A stretch of DNA of 64,000 bases from assembly GCF_003254395.2 (NCBI RefSeq), contig NC_037646.1:3838147-3902146 (forward strand), in the 5' to 3' direction. Every line of letters begins with the position of its first letter. Position 1 is the first letter of the stretch. Source of the stretch: Apis mellifera (lineage: Eukaryota > Arthropoda > Insecta > Hymenoptera > Apidae). Position numbers and translations under genes: made by a program. Below the pieces are notes generated by a model. That model was not told where the DNA came from and searched no databases. It saw only the letters and a program-made list of their open reading frames with translations. Positions 1 to 15,640 of this stretch are shown one piece after another.

Positions 1-2900
1 TTTAATGAGCTCCTTTTAATGTACGAATATAATAATGAGTTGGTAGAAATTTTAGATTTTAAATTTGGTTTTGACGATTGAACGTATCATAAGGCTTAAA
101 TTCTGCTTTGGAAATTTTTAAAAATATCAAGTATTTGTTATAAAAAAAGATATTTAATTTTACGCAGATACTTATATTTATATAATATAATTCCACACAG
201 CGTTATTCCAATTTATTCAAATTATTCAAAGAATTGCAAAGATCGACTACATACAATTAAATTTTTTTCTACTCTTGCGTCTCAGCAAAATGCATAAAAT
301 AATCTATATTTACCTTACCCTCGTACCAATACCCTCCTCTTCCTACATAAAATGCATATCGGCGTATACACGATACACAATATTTCATAAAATATTTCCA
401 ATAAAAATACCAAATCGCAAAATTCAACAATAAAAAAAAAAGAAAAGAAAAAAATAAGCTCGCATGCCACCCGAACAACACTATCATTAGAATTCTATAA
501 GCGAACATAAACAGAAGTTCGCAATACTTCGAAGCGGAGGAATTTACTATGCCGTTTCACGTAACTATTTCAGCAATGCAAACATACGTACTGTCTATCC
601 CTCTTCTCGTTGCTTATCCAAGTGGTTGAAGTAATCTGAACTACGTGTTGCACGCCGCTCCACGCTCATCTCTCTTCCAGGCAAATACCATTAACCGCTA
701 CCTACCTCTACCGGCGTACGGTGGATCAAGATTTTCTATTTCCGAAACGAAACGTGCAATAATGTTCACCGTTACACCGTAATCCACCTGGCGGCCTCTA
801 CCACCCCGGCAAAAACTATGAGTAAATGCCGCTTATAGATTTTGCAGTTACGCCGGGGCCGGATAATTAACCGATACCCCGATTCGTGGAACCGGACCCC
901 GGAAACCACCGCCGTTCGTGGCCGGAATCCAAACGCAATTAGTTACACGCGCGGTGGGTTACCTTCAAGACCCGAGAGCCCTCCTCCTACCCGTGTACGG
1001 TGGGTGATCAAATTATTATGAACAATTCGGAATTTTGTGAATCCATGTTTGAGAATCGATTTGACAAAGGAGCGAAGTCGAATGATATGATTTTTGGAGT
1101 ATAATAAAAGCGTCGAAATTATTAATTAGAATGGAAAGGGGCGAGAATTGAGAATCGTATGAACGATTCTTCTGGGGTAATATATGGTATCGAAATTATT
1201 AATTAGAAATTTAATATCAAAGTTATTAATTAAAAATTTGATCAAGAATTGAATTTAATCGAACGATGATTCTTATAATGTGATATTTAAAAATGATTGG
1301 AATTTTATAAATGTTAATTTTTACAGTAGAAAAATGTATATTATAAGGATTATTATTTATTGTTATTTAAATAATGGAATTGAATTGTACTAATATTCGG
1401 TATCTAAAATTATAACATTTATTTATATAATATAGTAAATAATTAGAAAATCGCATTCTTGATCAACTTTCAAATAAGAGATAGTTTCAAAGTGTTCATA
1501 AATAATTCGATCACCTATCGTGCATTCTCTTATTACACACACATAGACACACACCCACGTAGATCGTCGACAAACTACGCATAGTTCGATAGTTCGAGAT
1601 ACCAGGCATCTGGAAGCGCGGATCTTTTCGCATTTCCTCCTTTACGGTGTCTCGACCTTCCAACCATCCCTTCAACCCTTCTGATACCTATACCAGTTAG
1701 GTAATACCGTCACGACGCTTTAAACATCGCGTGAAAGACCGTACGCGATCCGCTAATAGCGTAATGATGTTTCCCCTTTAATTTATTTGTACTCCTAAAC
1801 GGTGAAACGTCGGCAAATAATAACGTTACAATGAGAAAATCTCTTCTGATTACAATATTTATTTATTAATACAGAACTTTGAAATCGATTTCACTCCTGA
1901 GATATATACATTGACGTATTGAAATTGATCCAAGGCACGCGATTCCCGGTACGACTTATTCGTTCAATTTTCACGAGACTTGACACGAAGCCAGATTGAA
2001 ATATTTCAGAAGTTAATATATCTCAGGATTTTGCGTGGCACTAAGAGCTTATTTGATAATATTTTTCATCGATTAGCTTGATGTAAGATGACAACAAGAT
2101 TTGACAATAAGATCTCAAAGAACGAATGAAAAGAGGAGAGAAGTATATTTAGAATTCAGAATATTTGATATAATCTTAATGTAATACTATCTTTGAAATC
2201 GAAAAGCTACTATAAAGAGAAAATACGTACACATAAATTCAATTCCATTTCCGATTTGAAAGAATGAGCAAGAAAAAGATATGGAAAGATTGAAACTAGA
2301 AATTTTTGATCAGCAGTTCAAGATTCTATACTCCACTCTCTTTTATCTATTTCCTTGTTCTCAGATCGTCTATAATTTAATCCTGACCTAAATTCGCTTT
2401 CGAATATTAATAAATTCGGCGTAAAGCATACTTTGAAAGTGCCATAAATCATGAATACACATAAACGCCCATAAGCGAGTACCGATTCCGCCTGTGAATT
2501 TTAGCAATGGAAAAATATGAAGGAGACCTACTTGGAACTTATAACGAGAAATCTAGGATTCTCTATTCGCACTTCTCTTTTTCCATCTCCTCATCGTCTC
2601 CATTTTCTTTATCACTACACTCATATCTACATTATCCATAACTCGATTTAACATGCAATATTAATAAATTTAACGTAAAGTGCACTTTTCGCTGCAAATT
2701 AACATCAATCACAAGTGCCAATTCTACTTTTGATTTATGAGAAAAAAATACGAGGAGAATATCTACTTAGAACACTTCCACGCAAGACGTTCATATCCAA
2801 TACCCTTCTACTATTTTTCTATTTTCTCGTCTCTTCTCTATTCCCTTATCACTTTACCGCCCTACATCGCCTATATGAGAATGCAAATAACGTGGTGGAT
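1..2900. other. No gene seen; GC island about 650-1010
   Basis: AT-rich except for 650-1010, which is GC/CpG-rich and holds two similar GTACGGTGG(A/G)T segments near 718 and 997. Could be regulatory. No ORF with coding character on either strand. Confidence 0.45.
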
Positions 2901-4883
2901 CGACGTTTCAGACCTCGGAAGTCTCTGAAATTACTTTTCGTTTAGACGCACCATCCCTTAGTCGTCCATTCCATTCCTGGAATTCGTGAAGTTCTGTTGC
3001 TGTAAGCGATGTCAACCTCACCTCCAACCACCCTTCCCCCCCTCCCCAACCCAAATGTTCCAGGAGACCGGCAGCCACGGTTAAGTGAATGCATAAATTT
3101 CTCAGCGTTTGTTTTAGGGTTGTACGCAACCACGACGGAACGCAATAACCAGCCGTGTTTCTTTGAGCTTTATGGCCCCGACTCGACGTCTACCGTAAAT
3201 GGGCTAATAAACAGGCTGGGCTCCAATACCGACACGGGCTTTCACTTTTCTCTTCCGTTGAAATTAAAGGTGGCACTAACTCTGGTATATAAAAGTACGC
3301 TCGTTTGTTGGCGAGCTACAATACCATCTCTTTGTATAAATATTATTTATTAATGAAGAATCGTTGAAACTTGGTAGATGCGGAGGATCTTAAGAAAATA
3401 TCGAATTTGTACGTTTTTCCGTTGATAATTGATTGGGCAATTGAGTTTTTTTTTTCTTATATTGTAAAAAAATATGGAAATAAATTTTTTTTTAAATTAG
3501 CAAAGTATTCTGAAGATTAAAAAATTGTGTACAGAAATATTTATTACACGTATTACTGTTTAACGAGAATTTCTAAAATTTATTGTTAAATTTTATACGT
3601 GTAAACGTTTCATCCTAACTTTTAGTTTTAGATTTATTTTTAGAATTTTGTCTTTTGATGACGTCGAGAAAATATTTCCTATTAAAAAAAATTATCTAAT
3701 TGTATTTAAAATTAAATTTTTCATTTTTTTCAGAAATCTATCTACCATATTAGAATATAGAATTGAATAGATTTTTAATAAATTTTAAACTGATCAATTT
3801 CATTTCTAAATTCATATTTAGAATACACTTTTTTTCCTTCGATGCACATATTTGTTTATATAAAAAAAAAGAACGGTGTGTAAATGTAACGTAAAAATAG
3901 ATTAAAGATTGTAAAAAAAAAATTCTGAGGGTGTAAAATATTTACTTAATGCAGATTCAACCGTAACACGAATTCGTAAATATTAATTTTATTTTTGTTT
4001 TTCTAACAATCGAACTTTTTAAATCCAATAAAAACACACCAACATTTGCATTATTCTAAAAAAACTTTCAAAGTAAAATTGTTTAAAAATAATTTACATT
4101 TTCACTTGCCTCGTATATTACATTCAAATAAACTTTATAATAAACTAATATGGTGTTCACGCTTTCAAACGTATTTCAAGATAAAATCGAATTTAGCAAA
4201 AGCCTATATTTATTATACAAATAAAATGTATTTAATAAACGTTGAAAATTTATTTTATTCGAATAAAAAAAGAAATAAACCATCATTTAACTAACAATAA
4301 TTAATAATTAATGACAAAGAATTTATCGATTTAACAGGATATTTAAAAGCAAAAATATATAAATTGTATATCCCCTGTATATGTCAACCAATCGTTCTCC
4401 ATCGCTCAAAGTAATAATAACAACAACAACATTTTCATTTTATTAAACGGGAGGAAATAAATCTAAATTATCTCCGTGTTATTCGTTCACGTAATCCCAC
4501 AACTTCAGAAATCAATATCTCCTAAACGAAGCACTTACGAGCACAGCTTTCAGAGATGGAAAATTCTTTCCATCCTCGAGTCTTAAATTCATATTTCAAA
4601 CACGGCCTTACTTAACTCGGAAGCATCTTGTACATTTTCACGCCATAAAAACCTAATTCACATCTTTATCTCGTTTACAAACTACCATCACAACATCTCT
4701 CCCCTTAGCAAGCGTTAAAAATCATTTTTATCTCGTATCCACGCACTAGGAAGTTCGTGATCAGTTATGCCGTTGCACTTAACTCCTGTGCTAAGCTACC
4801 GGTGGTGGGCAAACCAATCCGAGAAACCGTGTGATGTACGAGGCGAATTAATAACACCCACTCGCTCCTGGGAACCGTCCCCT

Positions 4884-4915
<32 letters not shown>

Positions 4916-7200
4916 TGCATGGCCCTTATATATATGCACGCCGCGAGTGTTTGAATTTATGTACGACGTAGGCGCGAATAATATCAAAGTTGGCAGAGAT
5001 CGAAAAATGGCTTGGGCGAGAGAAGTTGTGCTGGCATGGAAAGCGGCGGTTAACCGACAACCCCACACCCGTATTGGGAACTTTTCTTCCCGACTTTGTT
5101 ACCCAAACTTTCCCCCATTATTATTGGGAGAACCGTGAATTTATGTATGCGGTGTTTAACAAAATGTCCTTTATGTAGAGTGTTTCCCTCAATTATTCAA
5201 CGACTCGCGACACAGTTGCCACAGGTTTATGCTCTTATGCCCAACTTTTCCCATCGAAGAGGAAAAACTAAGGGATAGGATAAATATGCGAGGAGGAGAG
5301 GAACGGATTTTTTTCCCCCCCTCTTTTTTATTTTTTCAGGTAAATTGAACGTGTTTGCGTGGAATAAAGTAATTCTAATTGGTCTGTAAACCGTGAATTT
5401 TCATCGAGCACGTGAGAGTTCATAAGGGCGGGTATATGATAATTGTGTGGAGGAGATGCTAATTTGCTAATTGCTAATTACAAAACATTTTATTCGCCGA
5501 ATATATTTAGAAAAATTTTGAAAAATGACTCGGTGACAATATAAATAAATCGATCAAAAAATTAATAAATATTTTCGAATATCATATTTCATCGTTTCGA
5601 CTTGTTTTATAAAATATATTAAAAAATCCTTCCTACTAAATCATAAGTCACTCGTTATAATTTAACTACCAATCCATAATATACATATCTAAATATACAT
5701 GTAAAATTAACATTATAAAAATAATTAAAAATCATCATTATACAAAATCACTTGATTTCCTTAATGATTAAAAAAAATTTCTTCTTCGATATTCCTCAAA
5801 TTAAAATTTTTCGTTAATTTCAAATTCAAGACTTCACTTTTTCCAAATTTATCTATTTATACATTGGAGAATTTACGCGGAAGGAATTTCTTTCCCTTAC
5901 ATCTCCTAGCACATTCTATTAATCCAATAGACTCACGAGGGAAGGGTGGCATTTAAAGGAGGGAGGAGGAAGGAGAGAGAGGCGACATCGTACCATCGAT
6001 AGGAAAACTATTCCGATAGAAACGTGACTTAGCAGGGCCCTTAGTAGTCCGTATGCATCTAGCAACACGAAGAATTCATTTACGCGGTGCCAGCTAAGTG
6101 TACGATGAAGATTGAGAGTGTCTGGTTGAAAATCGGTCGCGATCGGCCCAGGTATTTTCAACGGGAGACGAGCCGTGCCGCGGCAGATCTCAAGAGGATT
6201 CCATCCTCGAAAGACAATTTGCATTTCCCTGCCCGATGATGGCATACGACAATCCCCGGCGATCGCTAAATTACTTACTGTCCCACGTTCTATCACGATT
6301 GCTAATCTATCCGGGACGAAACAAGCGAATTGTTCAAATTAACCGTAGAAATTTAATAACGAATAAGTGAAATGAAATTAAAAAAAAAAAAGGAGAAGAA
6401 AGGACTAATCGATTCTTTTTCTAAAAGAGAAAAGACGCTTTAAACAATTGTCCTTGGAATTTTTAATATTTAAAATTTGTATTGTTTAATAACTAATATT
6501 TATAAGTATCTAACTGTTTAAATATTAAGATATTTGAGGAACTAAAGGACTAATATATTCATGAATTATGTTTTTACTATAAATTCAAAATGTTTCGCTT
6601 GAATCAATACGCGTATGTACGTGTGTAATGAATATACGTATTTTATAATTTATTTTTAAACAAAAATTTAATATTTTTAATAAAGAGAAAACGGCGCGGG
6701 TATAACGTACGCGAGTTATTGAATATTAAATTTCATTAGATAAAATTGTTAGAGAAAGTTGGGGAATAATATATGTTCCGCACACACGTAAAGAAGTTTT
6801 CAACTTAACCGTACGTTTTGTCGCATTTGTCCGCAATAATCCCTAAATTTCGTCCACGGTCATGTACGAGTTTAAAGTAAACTCTCAGAGTTTAACTTTC
6901 AGATTAATATGAACTATACCCACTTCAAGTACTTTGCCCAAGTAGATTTTTAGACCAGAAATTGTTCCTATTTAATCTGGAAATTAAATTTACTCCAAGT
7001 AAGAAGTAACTCTTTTAAAAAAACGGGAATTAAGCTGTTGATTGATATCAAAGTAATTAAAATAATGTTGAAATATCCGTTGGAAAAAAAAAAAAGAAGA
7101 AAATCATTCACGAAAGAGGAAGGAAAGAATTGGATTAAAAATCTATCAGAATGAAATAATTTAAACGTTCTATTATTCGAATCTTCTATTATCCTCGCAA
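2901..7200. other. No gene seen; GC islands and a TA microsatellite
   Basis: GC-rich islands at about 2,930-3,330, 4,740-5,290 and 5,880-6,320, separated by AT-rich sequence. A TA microsatellite occupies 4,884-4,910. Frames at 3009, 4767 and 5919 are open by composition only, without family motifs or codon bias. Confidence 0.45.
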
Positions 7201-10200
7201 TCGTTTCGTTCATTTTAGCATGAAATTAGCATTACAGAAGAAGTCCATTTATCCGAATCCATTAAGGGACAAACAGTTAATATAACTGGAGTTCATGTAA
7301 TAGAAGTCCATGATTCTCCCTAGCTAGCCTACGATTTCTCGTTCAAATAATAGGAGTTCACGTTTAGGTAAGTGGATTCAATCGACAGAAGTTCGATTAA
7401 CTGCGCGGTAATTAAAATTTCGTACCTATAAATGAGTTCTATTGTACACGTACTACTCGAATTTAAAATTATTTTATTAAAAGTTCGCGGAGCTGGCAAT
7501 TTGTTCCCAGATATTAAAATTAAAAATAAAATACGAAAAGATACAAAAATAAAACACAAAAAATTGAATAAATGAATCGATCTAATGAAAATCGAGTCCA
7601 TTTTTAACGTTATAAATTTAGAATTCTTCGAATGATCAAGAGATAAGATAGAAATCAATATATTTCGATATATAAAATATTCAGAAGACTCGCCTGAATT
7701 CATCAAATATCTTTCAGAATTAACATGTTTTAAATAATTTAACGCACCGCGGTTATACGAAAGGATATACGAAAGGAACTTTAACCGTTATTCAACCGCT
7801 TCCTTGAATTCTTCTTACGAAAGAAGCTCCCAGTGTGATCCCGTGTTCCGAGGAAAATCCACCAAAGTTTTATACCCGCGTAGAAACGCCATAAATCACC
7901 TATTGAGTTTACACAACGAGAACGCGTATGGATCGATCGAAATTTATCCAATAGATCCGGCCGATTCTCCCGCGGTCTCGCGCATTAGATTCGTGCGATT
8001 CCAGTAATTCCAGTGATTCGCGCAATTCGAGCACGCGAGATGCAAGCACGTTATGCAGTTTCCACGACGCCGAACGAGCGAGCGAGCGAGCGAGCGAGCG
8101 AGCGATGCAAGCCTGCCCTCTTGGAACAATGCACACGGAATATAAAATTCAAATAGAAAGAGCGCTCGGTATATGCTCGTGGAAAGCTCGTGAAATCGCA
8201 ATTACTGTCGCTGTGAGGGGAAACTCGTGCACGTAGTATATCTATATCTCAGATTTATTCGTTCGAGCTTGGTATTTTCTACGATAAATAGAATAATGAT
8301 TTCGATGAACACGATTGGCAAAAGAGCGAATAAAATGTCAAATACTGAACGTAACAAATGAAAATTATGCAATGGATGTAAATGAACGTTGTAACGTATG
8401 GATGTTATTGCTTTTACTTTTTTTTTTCTTTTATTATGGAATGGAAAGTTTTAATATTGTATAATATCGTTGTTTTTTAGAAATAAAAAATAAATTCATA
8501 TTATTCGGTTAACTTAATGTCAAAATATTACATGTTTTTTTAAACTTAATATTGTTTCCCCAAGTTATTTTATATTACCGTTGAAAAATTTGGAATTATT
8601 TTTTAATATTCAAAATGATCGTTTAAAATGTATTTATAATGTGAATTAGAAAAATTTCATTTCATTTCCTTTCTTCTTTGAATTTCAACGAAACAATAAC
8701 GATTCCATCTTTTTATACTACGAAATAAAATATAAAAATATGATCAAACGTACATTCCAACTGAAATATTCATATAAGAATGTTTTTGCAAAGAGCTGTT
8801 TAAAATTCTATGAAAAGCTTAAAACGCCTACACGATTTCAAAATTACGTAAATAATTCAATCCAAAAAAAAATCTAAGTGCAGGAAAAATAAATCAAACG
8901 TATTTCAATTAAAATATTAACTGGACACGCTTTCACAAAACTCGATTTAAAATTATACAAATAGTGGCAAAGTGGACGTTTAACCAACTGTATCCGATTT
9001 ACGTCCAAAACTCCATCAGGAATATCGAAACTTTCTGATTTGAACAAATTGTACAGTCCGAGAGCGCGTTGTTGACGCCCCAGGCAATCGCAAAACTTCG
9101 ATCGATGCAGCGCGGCTATCGACGTTCCTCAAGTTTGAAATTTTCAACTTACGACCGACGTTGCAAAGGAGAAACGTTGGAGGAAGGATGACCGCACAAC
9201 AGGGGAAGGAGAGGAGAAGAAAATTCGACGTGAGAAATGGGAACGAGATAGAGAGGAGGAGGAGGAGGAGAGAAAACGAGCAAAAGAGGAAGTTGATTAC
9301 TTGAGAACAGACCGTGTCGCGAAAAAGGAAAGCAATTCTTCTTTCAGATATGATAGACAGGATACAACGAGTGGCAGCTCAATTTACCTCTTGTTGTATT
9401 GTTTGATCGGCAGATACTATCGTCGGTTACATACATACATCGTTATCGATCGAGACGTTGAACTTTCGTTTTCGTTCGTCATCATTCATGAGTGATTCGA
9501 CTTCGGCGATTTAGTTAAGGTTAAGATTCGCGCATACCGTATCGTTCTTCAGGAGCATTAAAAATCAATCGTGACTCGTCAGCTGAGAGGAGCAGAATGC
9601 TGAGCAATTCTTGCGTCATTTCAGGATGAGACGCGTAGAAGGATGGATAGAAAGAGATTGGAAGTGATAGGGAAATTGAAAGAATCAGAAATTGAATTTT
9701 CACCTTGGAATCAATCTCATAAATTATTTTTTCTTTTTTTTCAAATTTTATGAAAAAAGAAATCCGAGTTCTAAAAATTCTTTTGATTATAGATTCTTTA
9801 AACCTATTAATTTATTCAATGTAGATAAAAAATTCATGGTTCCATTTTTTTAAAAGTAAAATTATGTAATAGATATTGGTTTTTGGAAATAAGAAATGAA
9901 GATTTGGATTTGAGTTGGATATTGTTGGATAGTTTGAAAAAATATACAAAATGATAATGAAGAATATGAAAAAGCAATAATATAAATCCAAATATCAATA
10001 TTCCATTTAATTCGAAATAAAATAAAATAAACTGAATGTTGTTTGTTAACTCAGAATTTAATACTTATCTCCCAAAAGTGTGAAAAATTTTAGACAAAAA
10101 ATACATAAAATATTATTTTTTAAGAATAATGGACATTAATAAATTTTTGAGATTTAATCATCCACATATAGTTGATTATTATATTTATTTATTCGAGAAA

Positions 10201-12600
10201 ATAAAATATTTTTATTCATATTTTAATTTTTTATTTTTGATGTAAAATAAAATAAAATAACTTTCATGTGAAATAAATAATTACATGTTATCAAATGAAT
10301 ATGATCACGCGTTATTAAAACAATTATCCCTTTATTATTGAAATTATTCAATTGCTAAATTACATATATTATATGTATTTATAAGTTGCTGTGAACTGTG
10401 ATTATTGTTTATTATTCTGGTAAAGTCAGATTTATTTAATACCGGATTTGAATTAACGACTATTGAAAATATGGAATATATCAAATGAATATGTATTAAA
10501 TATTATGTTTGTATCGTATTATATTGGAATTCTAATTATTCCATAAATATTTTATGAGAAAATACGAATATATATTAATGATTATTAAAAAAGGAAATAT
10601 TATAAAAATTGTAATTCTTATCTTCTTTTTACGTTTAATTATAATATTCTATATTAATCAAACATAAAGTAAAAATAAAATTTTCAAAAGGAATTCATTG
10701 CATAGCACAATTCTCATAAAATCTTTGAAGAACAAACATTATTCGAATTTTATTACTATATATAGTACAATATTTTTTCAAATATTTTTATAATACTTTA
10801 GTATTTTCTGTCTAAAATTTTTCTAGAATTCTAAAAGAAATTTACTTTAAATCTAAATATAATTTTATTACTACAATAAATATTTATTTATATCAAATAT
10901 TTCAAAAGAAATTGTATTACCCAACATACCAGAAATATTTTAAAAATATGAATAACCGATTATAACCGATAATAATCCTTTAATCATTCACGTATCCATC
11001 TACTTCCTACATTAAATTCCAAAAATCCTCATTTAAAAAATTTCCAAACGAACAATGTTTCGAAAGATAATTATCTATTAAAATACATCAACCTATGCAC
11101 GTAAATAGAAAATCTTAAAACTAGAATAACCCGCCGCAAATCAATCTTCGTCCACGCCTTTGATAGAGCTCTAACTCGCGTTTCCTTTTCTCGTTTGCAA
11201 TGATTTCCTGTCCACATCCCCCCCGATTTTATATATTACGTGTACCACGACGGAAGTGCTTACGCCGACGTGAATTTCCACTGCACACGAGGTGAAGGGA
11301 AGCCACTAAGATGCACCTATGTCAAAGGAGCATGCCTATTTGGAAATCTAACTGACGCTTTGCCTGTACCGCCGTGCACACGCGTGCATACGTTCGCATA
11401 CATGCTCTGCCGCTGGTGGATAGATGGATGCATGCATAATTGATGCGTCTATGTGGTAAGCGCGCGCGTGTGTGTGTGTGTACACACGCGTCCGTCACGT
11501 TTGCATGCTAGATTGCTTGAAAGCCGAACTTGCTCGGATTTTCATTGCCCATTTAAGAAGATTCTTCGAGAATGAAGCTATTAATTTATTCGAGATAGAT
11601 CGCAAGAAGTTTGAATTCGTTACACGGATAAACGGTTGTTCTTAGGAATCGCCATTAATTTCTTAAAACTGTTCACTCTAATCTTGTTCCACGATCAAAG
11701 AGAATTTTACGCTTTTATCGTATTGTAAAAGATATAAATTTACTCAAATTATTTGTCATTGACTCACTTATTTGTTACAACAATTATATAATTTAAAAGT
11801 TATAGTTTATACTAACAACTAACAAATAATCATGTCATAATCTAACATTCAATATTTTGAAAAGAAAATAAGTTAATTTCCCATTCTAAAAATTTCAGTT
11901 TTCTATCTATTTTTCCTTTAACTTACTATATTACTATACTATTATACTAGAATAATATTACATTGCAATTACACGAAGTAAGAAAGATTTTAAATTGTTA
12001 AAAAGAATAATTTTTAAATGAAATTATTTAATTATGCAACTAGTTGATACTACCAATTAGCTAATACTGTCAATGTTCCTCTAATTTACGGTATCTTCTG
12101 TGTGAAAGTACATGGTAATAAAACAGCACGCGAGGCCATTACTGTTAGGCGAAGTTCTAAGCAAAATATGGGAATGGATAAATATGCGATGTGATAAATC
12201 AATTTGTGAATTACTGTGAATCATTTAGTTGAGATATATGCAATTAATTTTTTTCTCGAACGTTCGAGGATAAATCTAGTCGTAAATAGATCCAATCAGC
12301 CCTATTGAGATGTACATCAATGTTGGAAGAAAACAAATAACTCGGTGTATCAGTCAGATAAATGATTAATTATGTAAGCAAAACCGTGGATGGGAAATAC
12401 GTTTCTATTCGTCCATTTATCTTGACGTCAGAACAAAATTCTTTATCGAATTTGTTAATCACAAGGAAGGATAAACGATAAAAACGACGACTGAATGGAG
12501 GACAATTTTCTCGGATAAAATTCATCGTGATTCTGCTTTTCTTTCTTTAAATTTTTAAATCTGAGCAACAGATTTTCATCTCTTACGAACAGCGAACAAT
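7201..12600. other. No gene seen; degenerate repeats and GC islands
   Basis: 7,235-7,400 carries loosely repeated AGAAGTCCAT/GGAGTTCA(C/T) segments with TTTATCCGAA, possibly a decayed transposon. Islands at 7,790-8,240, 9,040-9,310 and 11,130-11,520; the first contains a CGAG microsatellite (8,074-8,104). 9,720-11,100 is almost pure AT. Confidence 0.4.
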
Positions 12601-12602
12601 TG

Positions 12603-12605
<3 letters not shown>

Positions 12606-12682
<77 letters not shown>
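12606..12682 (+). repeat. (GA)n microsatellite, about 38 units
   Basis: Perfect dinucleotide run. Confidence 0.95.
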
Positions 12683-12686
<4 letters not shown>

Positions 12687-15640
12687 CAAACAGCGTCTGC
12701 AAACGTCTGCAAAAAGCGATATCTTAATTAAATCCTAATTAATTTTTGTTTTATTTAAATAACACGATTGGAATTCTAAGATAGGTTTTATCAATAATCG
12801 TGATATACGTTTTTTTATATCGTTGGAATTTTTATGCTCTTAAAATTAAACGAATTATGAAAGACAAGGATAAAACACAAACGCGTTTCTTACGAATATT
12901 GAAATTTTTGATAAATTATTTGTGAAAATTTATTTCACATATACAAGAAATATAAATACGAGTATGAAAATTAATTTAAATGACAAATTTATTATTTAAT
13001 TAATCCCATTAAAATTGTAATAAATAGCTAATTTAAATAACGGTAAAATAAACGTAAACATATTATATTTTGTGCTCTATCCAAATATTGACTTTCGTTT
13101 CAATAATAATATATTGAAATCGCCTAGGCATATGCGATTAATACATCACTAGAGAATTATCAAAGCGTTGAATTGTTAATAATTTAATATCAATATAATT
13201 ACGTAATGTTTACACACCATGATATGTAATTTCAAACGAAAATGATTTAAACGCCTTGGTAATGGTGACGAAATCATCTGTATTTAACACTTGTATTCGC
13301 AATTTATCCCTCAATACTTTTCTAATTCCTAAACTATTTTCTATTTTCCGACGCAACGAGAAACTTTCGAGATCAGAGACAATGAACAAAGAACAAAGAT
13401 CTCCCTTGGTATTTATTAATTCTTTATTGTCTCACTCTCTCTCTCTCTCTTTCTACATATATGTACTCCCATACATGTACATCATAGAGCTTTAAGAGCC
13501 AAGGAAACCAAGGGAATGTGTATGGTTTGCGAATCACGTGCAGTAAAACTGATACGAGAACCACTTCATTGCACTTTGAAGCTTACTCCCTTAAGAATTC
13601 TTATCATAAACTACAATGTTCCCCTTCTGGCGCAAATATAAACCCGCGCAATGTCACGCGCCTAGTTTAAAGACTGAAGCAACAATGTCGTAGTTACTGG
13701 AATTTACTGTATAGTACGAAAAACATTGAAGAGTTAAAACTCTTGAGAATTGGGTTCTGAGAGTTATCTTTCGTAAGTTTATTCTTAACGTTCGTTTATA
13801 AGAAAAAGAGAAATTTATAGCAATTCTATATATGCAATAGTGATAAGCAAATAAAATAAAAATCTATATTTTAAAAATATGTAGAAAATATATAGAAAAT
13901 ATGTAGAAAAATATGTAGAAAGTTGTGACATAAGAATATTATTTTAAAAATATAAAAAAAAACAATTAACTGTGCAATAATTGAAAAGAAAAAATAAATA
14001 TATTTTTAGAACAAAACTCTCAGAACCACAATATTTTTGTTTTTAATTAAATATGAATACTTTTAATTAATATTAGATTATCTAATTTATAATATATAAA
14101 GGGACGCGTTATTGATCGATTAACATCATACATTCCTACCATATAAAAAATCTAGAATTAAAATAAACATACAGGATTGTTACGAACAATCAACACTACG
14201 CGAAATTATCTTTATCATGTGTCGTATAATAATAATTTGTACCATAAATTTAAGACTAGAAATGTCGAGACACCATGTAGACTGCAATAACTTACACGTC
14301 ATGCGCCAAGTTAATCTTACGTGATTAACGAGTATAATATCTGCCTACAGTGAAGTGTTGATGACGTTAGATAACGCAATTATTATTGATGCAACTACTC
14401 GTGACTTGTGTCAACCGATCATGGTCAATCTCAGAAGACAACTGTCCATTTTGTGTTTCCTTTATGAAATATTATAAATAAATTGCATTAAAAGAAAAAA
14501 GATACGAAAAAGATTATTCCTAAATTATTTAAACAAACATCCTTATTAATTAATAATGAAAATCATCGATAATTGCACGATGCAATTATTTGTAATTAAT
14601 ACTTTGAATATTTACTTCTTCTCTATATTCGATATGAATAGAAAAATATAGAAAAATAAAACGATAGAAGAAAATTACTATATTGAAAATACTTTATCGA
14701 TAATTACACGCACAAAATTTATTTTACTCGAATCAAATGTTTCGCTCATATTTTTATCGTATAAAATTGAAATTCAAAGATTATGCACGGCCAAATTCAA
14801 AACATTTTGAGCTATAACGCCTCATGTTTATTTCAATTAAATTAAACATTCATTCGTCGTAAATCTTTATACACGAAAATATATAAAGCTTCTAAGTCTA
14901 AAAGGAAAATCAATCAGCATAAACATGCTTCTTCTGTCTTGGTAAAAATTTTTTGCGAACAGACGATCAAGAAGATTCAACGGAGGAAAATCATTGGAAA
15001 TATTGCCGGCGGAGACGCATAAATTGCTCGTCACGATGCTGTAGGTAGTCACAGTGAAATGGGTCGAACTTTATTACAAATAACAAAAATGGTGGCTAGA
15101 ACTTTTGAAATAGGTCTCGAAGAGAGAAAACGGTTCGAATGCGTGAGCAAAGCCCAAGTACATGATTATTAAGCCGAGTGGATAATTACTATCGACAAAC
15201 CGCCATTAATTACATGGGGAATAATTGTTCCTGAATAAATGAAAGCGATTAAGATGAGGCTATTCACAGAAAGATATTTCCATCGTTGAAATGTATTCAT
15301 AATTTCCAGAACATTATGGAATACACAATGTGAATCGTGAGAAATTGATGAAGATTTTTCAAAAATTATTAATTTACTTTTTAATAGCTTGCTCAATCAA
15401 TCAAATCAAAAAGAACATTTTTACAATTTTATCTATACAAAAATCATACTTGTGTATTAACCATTTGAATTTTCTTCGAGTACTTCCAAATATTAAATTT
15501 TATAATGAGCAACGAAAAAAAAAAGATATCTTTATACAACACATTTTAAGAATTTGTTTTCCCAAAACAACCAACAAATACAACTATATACAGTTATACT
15601 CGAAAAATTATTCCACGTAAGAAACGAAAAGAAGAAGAAA
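12683..15640. other. AT-rich, no gene seen
   Basis: Slightly GC-richer near 13,490-13,690 and 14,270-14,450. No exon-like frame or RNA signature. Confidence 0.45.

Noticed and set aside
7235..7400. Pogo/Tigger-like transposon from TTTATCCGAA-type repeats
   Set aside because: No terminal inverted repeat pair, TA target site or transposase frame could be defined.
11240..11443. 67-codon frame in a GC island
   Set aside because: Begins at GTG rather than ATG, has no family resemblance, and ends in CA/TG-rich simple sequence.
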